DNA of 64,000 nt from Maylandia zebra (Eukaryota > Chordata > Actinopteri > Cichliformes > Cichlidae): assembly GCF_041146795.1 (NCBI RefSeq), contig NC_135176.1, positions 19,541,786 through 19,605,785 of the forward strand, written 5' to 3'. Position numbers and translations under genes: made by a program. Below, one piece after another: positions 58,101 to 64,000 of the stretch; the stretch's first letter is position 1, and each line of letters begins with the position of its first letter. The notes below the pieces were generated by a model that was given only the letters and a program-made list of their open reading frames with translations, ran no database searches and was not told where the DNA came from.

Positions 58101-61055
58101 TATGTATATATTCACTTAAATTACTGTTGCCAGCATATTGTAAATATGTCTGATGTTAATGTTAAATGACTTGTTGAAATTGTATACAAATAACTGAGTG
58201 AAATGACCTGATTAACTGCTCCTATTTTTCCTCCATTAGGCACCATGCCGAACTCAGAGTACCTAAAGGACAGTAAAATACAGATGACCTCAAAAAACTT
58301 TGTAAAGGTCGACAAGGTCAGCGGTTCACCCGATTATCTACAGCACATAAGCCTGACTTGTACTTTTTCCCCAAACTTGTGCTTTGGAACATTGATCATC
58401 AGTTCTCTGTGTGTATCCCTCCTGCAGTACATGCACACCAATGTCCCCGATGTCTTCTGTGGTGGTGATCTGGCCATGTTCCCACTGGCCATTGCTAAAA
58501 ACAGGATGATTAACATTGGACACTGGCAGATGGCACAAGCACAGGGTGAAGCAGGAAACATATAGACTTAACTGGAAAGTTTCACAAAGAGACTTTGATG
58601 CACAAAATCAATGTTTGACATTTACCATGGGAAGCACAAAAGCTGTTAAAATGTCATCTATGGGAAGCGGGACTAAATTCACGAGAATTCTGGGTCAATT
58701 TATATTACTTAAAGCTCCAAAACTGACATCAACACTGTCAACCTTACCTTTGCTCTCTCCTTCAGGCTGGAGTGTTTACTAAGCATTCTGATGAATACAA
58801 ACAATAACAAATTAAATATCAATTTGCATATATACATTTTAATTTGTATAATTTTTGCTATTGCTTAAAAATTTATGGTGCTATTGATTCATGGTCTCAA
58901 AAACTCATGTATAAAATATGATACACTGGGTGTTACAGGGTAAAATCCCATATATGTCATTTACATGTTAAACTTTTTTGTGTGTGTGTTAAGGGAGAAT
59001 AGTAGCTCTGAACATGCTAAACAAAACAACTGAACTGAACTCAGTCCCTTTCTACTGGACTGTCCTTGTGGGTAAGACCATCCGATACACAGGTGGGTAT
59101 ACACACACACGTAAATATTTACTGGCACACAAAAAATCAGGTGTCTTATTATCATTATTCATGTGACGTTATTACATCTTTCTTTTCAGTCTTTGCCATC
59201 CAAACTGTTTATTTTACTGCCTGAAAACACTGTAGATAAACCCTCTGTGATAGATTTCATATGTTTCTGCATGCCATTGTTGAATGTTTGCTTTGGCTGT
59301 GTGCAGGCTATGGGGAGGGATACACTGAGCTCGTGATAAAAGGACAGTTTGAGGACAGGAAGTTCCTCGCATTGTACATTAAGTAAGTTGTTGTTAAAAC
59401 TGTATTCAACTGTGATAGAAAAAATGTAACCATTAAATAAATACCCAGATGTGTATGTTTGGAATGTTTTTTTCCCTGTAGGGATGAGGAGGTCATAGCA
59501 GCAGCTGGCCTGAACTTTGATCCAGCAGTGTCGGCAGTAGCTGAGAGACTCGCAACAGGAAAAGTCATCACAAAAGACGAGGCCCAGTATGTAAAATCGT
59601 TCAGTTTGTTTTACACTTTGTTTCTATATTCCCATCTTCTGATTATTTTAGTCAAACTGAATCTGAACAATATGACTCCAGAGAGACAATGTAGAGAGAT
59701 TTATTTTTGTGAAAAATGAGCCATGTTTCTTACCTAGAGGTTGGTGGAGTCCAAAAAAAGATCTAACAGAGTTTCATTGTTTAAGTTAGACACCACAGGT
59801 GGTCAGGAACATGACTTCAAAGCTGTTTTGAGACATGATGTCCAGACATTGTTCGGATAATCAAGCCATTGCCTTGTTTCAAGCTGGCCTTTATTACACG
59901 TAGCATTCAAAAGAGATTCAGACAAGTTCTAACTAAACAAATACTTTTGTCTCTGGTGATGCCTGGGATCTGGGTAGAACATGAATGCTTCTCACATGGG
60001 CTCAATCAAACTTTTCATAGGCTTTGTAAAAATCTCAGATCACTAAAATTTGAAAACAGTTTTTCATGGCATCATTAGAGACGTCCCTGCATAGGTCAGT
60101 GTCTTTTTTGCCCATGATATCATCTTGTTTTGAAACCAAACATGATGAATGAGGTGCATTTCTGACTAAGAAATATGGAACACACTTGTTAGCTAGGAGC
60201 ATCTTAATTTCAAAATACAGCATATCCTGTTTAACACTCAGAAAAAATGTTTCCTGAGACCCTGCTACTTCTAGCAGCAGTCACATCATCAATAAACAGA
60301 TGATCTGGCAGCCATACATGCCCATGCCCTAACGCTGTCACCATGTTTCAAGTTAATCTTGGTTTCATCTGTCCAAACATTATATTAGAGCTGCATCTTC
60401 TCTTTGCATGTTTTCTGGTAAAGTCTGATCTGACCTGCTTGTTGCAAACGCGCTGTGTTTCCATTCTTGAAGGCATCTCTTGATTGTTGACCATAACAAT
60501 GATACCTCCTGAAGAGTATTCTTGACTTTTAAATGCTGAATGTTGTGAAGTTGCTTTACATAGCCTCCATCATCCTGCACTTACAGTTTTAAGAATGAGC
60601 TAGAATGGTCATTCAGCCACTCCTAATTTTTTTTGGTTTTTCAATCTAATGATGACTCACTCGCTCACTTGCTTTGGTATCTCTCTGGACCTCATATTGG
60701 GACTTCCAGGAAGACGTTGTTTCTGCTTAATTTCTGAATGAATAGCAAGAGAACAGACCTTCAAGGTCATATAAGCACCTGACAGTCATCTGTCCAATTA
60801 ACTTTCTGAAAAAAAGGGAGCTTTGTATAAAAAAGGTTTTAAAAATGGATGTATCTATTGCAATACTTTTGTTAAACATCTTGAATTAAAGCTGAAAGTC
60901 AGCACATCGCATGGTGATTGATTTAAAATTCACCGTGCTGGTGAATGGAGGCAGAATTACACAAGATAAGTGGAAATCTACATAAAAGCATTTTTTGAAA
61001 TATTTTTTCTCTCTCTGACAGATCAGACGACCTGAGCTGGCTGCAGCTGTCCTGA
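50566..61055 (+). CDS. aifm4: Rieske plus pyridine-nucleotide-disulfide oxidoreductase, AIFM3/AIFM4 type, 545 aa
   Basis: 19 exons: 50566-50581, 50672-50762, 52168-52277, 52504-52613, 52696-52740, 53555-53636, 53903-54015, 54102-54188, 54359-54450, 54926-55056, 56856-56971, 57066-57137, 57916-57979, 58240-58316, 58428-58545, 58994-59092, 59307-59382, 59482-59586, 61022-61055; all phases join to 546 codons. Rieske [2Fe-2S] domain with Cys63-x-His65 (QCTHYGAPL) and Cys82-x2-His85 (CPWHGSC). FAD site LLLGGGAAS (150-155) then ENFGGRIIMV; NAD site LVGTSFVGMEVASYL (288-293, GxSxxG). The second FAD contact is FCGGDLAMFP and the reductase end is FYWTVLVGKTIRY..GYGEGYTEL. The C-terminus ends DDLSWL, as in human AIFM3 (GDMSWL); AIFM3 is 605 aa. 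Overall identity to AIFM3 looks moderate, so I take it as the fish AIFM4-type paralogue; a strict AIFM3 orthologue is less likely. The N-terminus is acidic and has no clear mitochondrial presequence. Confidence 0.92.
52128..52158. repeat. (TG)n/(TC)n microsatellite
   Basis: A tctctctc tract followed by about 12 TG units immediately upstream of the third exon of the AIFM-type gene (52168). Confidence 0.95.
55075..56555. mobile_element. hAT non-autonomous element (1,481 bp) in an intron of the AIFM-type gene
   Basis: Ends TAGAGCTGGGCGATAG and ATCGCCCAGCTCTA are inverted repeats; flanks ctatggtt (55067-55074) and ctatagtt (56556-56563) are an 8-bp duplication with one change. Its termini resemble the hAT at 11049 (ctgggtgata), so the two are related families. 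No transposase frame found. It holds a 62-bp tandem repeat (see 55504-55785). The intron is 1.8 kb, and most of it is this insertion. Confidence 0.9.
55504..55785. repeat. Tandem repeat, 62-bp unit, about 4.5 copies, inside the hAT element
   Basis: Units start at gtggcgtcctacctttg (55504), gtggcaaatcatctta (55561), gtgtcaaaccatgcta (55623), gtggcaaaccatcctg (55685) and gtggcaaactgtcata (55747). The last three spacings are exactly 62 bp, the first 57. Units share a core resembling ctttatgaatgtgagctacaa and gcatactctgat, with mutual divergence of roughly 15-25%. Confidence 0.85.
57171..57821. mobile_element. Possible MITE (about 650 bp) in an intron of the AIFM-type gene
   Basis: Starts tgtcacgatttgcactggca and ends ggattgtgacg, a short inverted match (gtcacgat / attgtgac). 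The interior has no frame and reads like a repeat I associate with teleost genomes (ggcgagccgtttatttgagg). Weak ends and no target duplication found; the superfamily is unknown. Confidence 0.45.
58040..58110. repeat. Short fish repeat tail with (aatcag)n, copy 2
   Basis: aatcagaatcagaatcagaa followed by tactttattaatcccgaagg; same family as at 45012-45060. In the intron after exon 57916-57979 of the AIFM-type gene. Confidence 0.6.
60085..60900 (-). mobile_element. Decayed DNA transposon-like sequence in the last intron of the AIFM-type gene
   Basis: The stretch with 'tggtttcatctgtccaaaca', 'tctttgcatgttttctggta' and 'aagtctgatctgacctgc' reads, on the minus strand, like damaged transposase-type coding DNA. 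No terminal repeats or motifs could be confirmed, so this is only a weak call. Confidence 0.3.
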
Positions 61056-64000
61056 TATTCAGCTCCTTACACTCGTCTGTCCAATGTTCGTTTCTCCGTA
61101 TGTCTCTTCTTCAGCACGGCTCACAAAAAGGACCAGGGGGAGTTTGGAAATGTGGATTGAAACTTTTCAGTCGGAAGAGACAAACTTCACTTGCGGAGGG
61201 AAGGAGCACCAAACACAGTGAAAGCTGCAGTAACAGCTCAGCATCTAATACGGGCTGTGTGGAAGTGCATACCATGCATTCAGTGCTCATGTGAGGGGGA
61301 GTCCAAATGTCAACAACAGATACCTCAAAAAGATGCAGCTTATAGGTCTTCTTTTTTAAATCTAATTTTTTTGTCATTAATTTAACAGATTTTTTATTTT
61401 ATTTCATGGATTTATGTCTCCAGGAGTGTTTCAGTAACAGTCCAGAGACATCGCTGTTTAAGATGCCTCAGTATGTTCTCTGCTGTTAGTATTTAAAGCT
61501 CACTTTTACTTGGATGGGGCAGCTGGAAAAACATAAGTGACCTTAATGCCCACTACATCCGCGTTCGTGGTCCGGTCAGTGAGTTGGGGGGGGGATTAGG
61601 AAAACAGAGGCAGCAGTGTTCAGCTCTTTGAAACAGAGATGCTGAAACAGGCAATGGTAACAAAATACACCAACAGCAAACAATAGGCCTGCAGCAAACA
61701 ACGAACAAAAGCACTGCACAACAGAAATGCTGCGTTTCTCTCTCTCCCCCCGCCTCAATCGCTCTGCTGCTATCTTTAATTCACACCTCAGCTTTTACTG
61801 TTCGCTCTCAGCAGGATGCCTCAGTTCACCCAGGACCTTTCAGGGCCAGATCCAGTTAGTAGTACCAGTAGTGATATTTTAGGTGGTAGTAGGTGGTAAT
61901 GGCTTTTTTTTCTCTCTGTACTAATGTTGCCTGTCAAAGATTTAGTTTTTTTTTTCTTTGCAAAGGGCAGGCTAAACAGTTTTTTTTTATTAGCATTTGA
62001 ATTGAAACTTGTTGCTTGCCATTTTAATAAAATTGAAGCTCTTATCTTATGTAAGAGAAATAAAAATTGGCTAATTGTGCAAACCTAAATACAATGAAAA
62101 TCAAGCTCTGGTGATGCAGGGGGAAAATGGCTAATTTTACAGAGAATTATGGATAGAGCAGGTGTATTTCATTGCACAGGAGATGACTGACTCCTGTGAT
62201 ATTCAAGTTACCTAATTTCTGTATGTACAATGCATTTACAGTATAATGCTGTAAATTCACAGGAACCCAGTCACTCTGTAACAACGAGTAATCTATGATA
62301 TCCTCGGTATAAGAACATTATTAGATTTGTTTTCTTGAGGTGACAAGAAGAAGACACATTGATGAGCATCATCAGCCCTCTTGTTAGTAACAGCGTTGTT
62401 ATCATTTCAAAGTGATTCTTGATGCCAAGAGTAAGAATAAAAGTGAAGTACTTGTCATTTAAACATTTTTGTCTTGTTTTCAACTTTGAATTAAAAAAAA
62501 ACTCAGGCATATCAGTTTGGTCTCTGTTGTATTTAGTGACTCATGAGAACATATGATTCACTCAGAGAGGGACTGTTCTGACATCTATTGTCCACCAGTG
62601 GTAGTGTTCCTACACAGAGTGGACAGAAACAGGAAGTAATCTGTCCCACTTCATAAATGTACACCTATAATTACACTTAATTCTTTATGCGATTTGAAGG
62701 ACATTTAAGATGTTGTATGTTACTGCATTTGCTCATCAAACATCTTAGAGACAGTAAAAGATCTATAGCACAAAGAGCCTTAAGCTGCATCCACACATGA
62801 AGTGATTTCGAGTTATGTGGTGACCAGAAACCTTTGAAAGCCAATGAAACTTGGTAGCAATTGCAGGTTTTAAGAAACTTTGGCCCACTAGACAACTATA
62901 GAACTATAGAAATGTATGTTTTTTGTATGCTAAACGTCTTCACATTGACACAAAGGGGAGTGTCTGGCCCACTTATGGCCAAATTGGTTTGTATGTGATG
63001 CAACATGCAAAATCAGTTTGACATCCTTTCATTAGAGGATTGACATATGATAGGGTGGTAAATACATTATAGGGTTACCTAGGCAACCACAACCTGGAAC
63101 GTCTACTAGTAGCCAAACATCTGTGTCAAAGTGATGCTTTACAGACAAACTGCTTCCTGTGTGGACGGGGAGACATCATACTATAATTAGTTTATGCATA
63201 TGTATGGATGTATGTTTGCATGTTCCCTATTTCCTCCTGGGGGAGTGGAGCCATCTTGATGAAACTTTGCATAAACATTGCTTAGGGAACTGCGAGTGCC
63301 AGCATCTATTATGCATATACAAACATTTTCCAAAAATCACATATACTGTTAAGAAAAAATTTAATGAACACTTTATATTTAGACTACAGCATCAAGTCAA
63401 ACTTCTAGAATATTGATCTGTTCAATTAAGTAATTGAAGGGGTTGTTAATATGTTTTAGCTGCTTTGACGAAATTAACAGCAGGTGGGACAACAATGAGA
63501 CAAGCCCCAAAACAGGAATGATTTTACAGGTGGAAGCCACTAACATTTTTTTCCCCTCTCATCTTTTCTGATTTTTTTTCAGTAGTTTGGCATTCGCATA
63601 GCTCATATATGTATGTATATTTGTATGATCTTTATCTGCTGCATGTAGCGTGGTGATTTTCTTGTCTGCATAATTGTGGCTATAAAGTTCAAATGTGATA
63701 AACAGACACCCACTGCCATTTATCAGTAAGGGATTTAGTGTTACACAGTTAACAGTTTAGAGGAGCAACAAAGAGAAATAATGAGTTCAGGACTTTGCAC
63801 ATTAAATTGTTGCTCCATCGTGTCACCAACAAGCTTTTTACTGTGTTTACTGTATTGTGCTTAGACTGACAGCAGAGCAGCGCTTTGTTACAGTCACATT
63901 GCCACCCCCTCTCTGCTGGACATCTTTCTTTGTGGTTCTCATGCTGTAATGGATCAGCCCCCCTTCACTTCACTGACAGATGTGAGTTGGGTTCATGTTA
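61056..64000. other. 3' flank of the AIFM-type gene, no gene seen
   Basis: Likely contains the 3' UTR (an aataaa near 62025). The remainder is AT-rich with no recognisable coding exon, repeat or RNA gene. Confidence 0.6.

Noticed and set aside
1-64000. Retroviral, LTR or other capsid-bearing fossil
   Set aside because: No LTR pair, protease, capsid or envelope-type coding was recognised; the only reverse transcriptase is the LINE fragment.

Overview
The window is vertebrate nuclear DNA, almost certainly from a teleost fish and possibly a percomorph. It has many short exons with GT-AG introns, AT-rich non-coding DNA, CA/TG microsatellites, and a dense load of fish-type transposons (Tc1/mariner, hAT, PIF/Harbinger, 5'-truncated LINE). 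I annotated it by reading exons and splice phases by hand; intron phases were checked for continuity in every multi-exon model.

Layout. (1) 783-10158, minus: 20 exons of a CLUH-like gene (clustered-mitochondria protein family). It starts with an unusual 425-residue N-terminal exon carrying a MGNIFQCC lipidation-type start; the 3' TPR part is not seen and presumably lies off the left edge. (2) 10.5-17.8 kb: a transposon-rich spacer. It holds a three-level nest (Tc1 relic > hAT > foldback element), a decayed dispersed repeat, and a very young, apparently intact 1,604-bp Tc1/mariner element. (3) 18441-24074, minus: ccdc92b, whose 4.6-kb intron is filled with a truncated LINE, a Tc1 relic and a hAT element. 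(4) 26447-37803, minus, and 39633-45909, plus: two FBXO40-type genes arranged head to head (702 and 715 codons). They encode a TRAF-like zinc finger plus F-box substrate receptor of muscle type. An about 5-kb PIF/Harbinger element, itself carrying a hAT MITE and a mariner-type MITE, sits in an intron of the minus copy. (5) 46437-49588, minus: tlcd2, a TLC-domain multi-pass membrane protein. (6) 50566-61055, plus: a 19-exon Rieske plus FAD/NAD oxidoreductase of the AIFM3/AIFM4 group, divergent from tlcd2 with under 1 kb between start codons. (7) 61.1-64 kb: no gene seen.

How the genes relate: CLUH, CCDC92B and TLCD2 are all, from general knowledge, genes of human 17p13.3, so the block looks like partly conserved synteny with FBXO40-type and AIFM-type genes joined to it. 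There is no operon-like functional unit here. Two genes have a mitochondrial link (CLUH for nuclear-encoded mitochondrial mRNAs, AIFM family as a mitochondrial/redox flavoprotein) and TLCD2 is a membrane-lipid regulator. I saw no tRNA, rRNA, CRISPR or recognisable microRNA, and no retroviral or LTR element.
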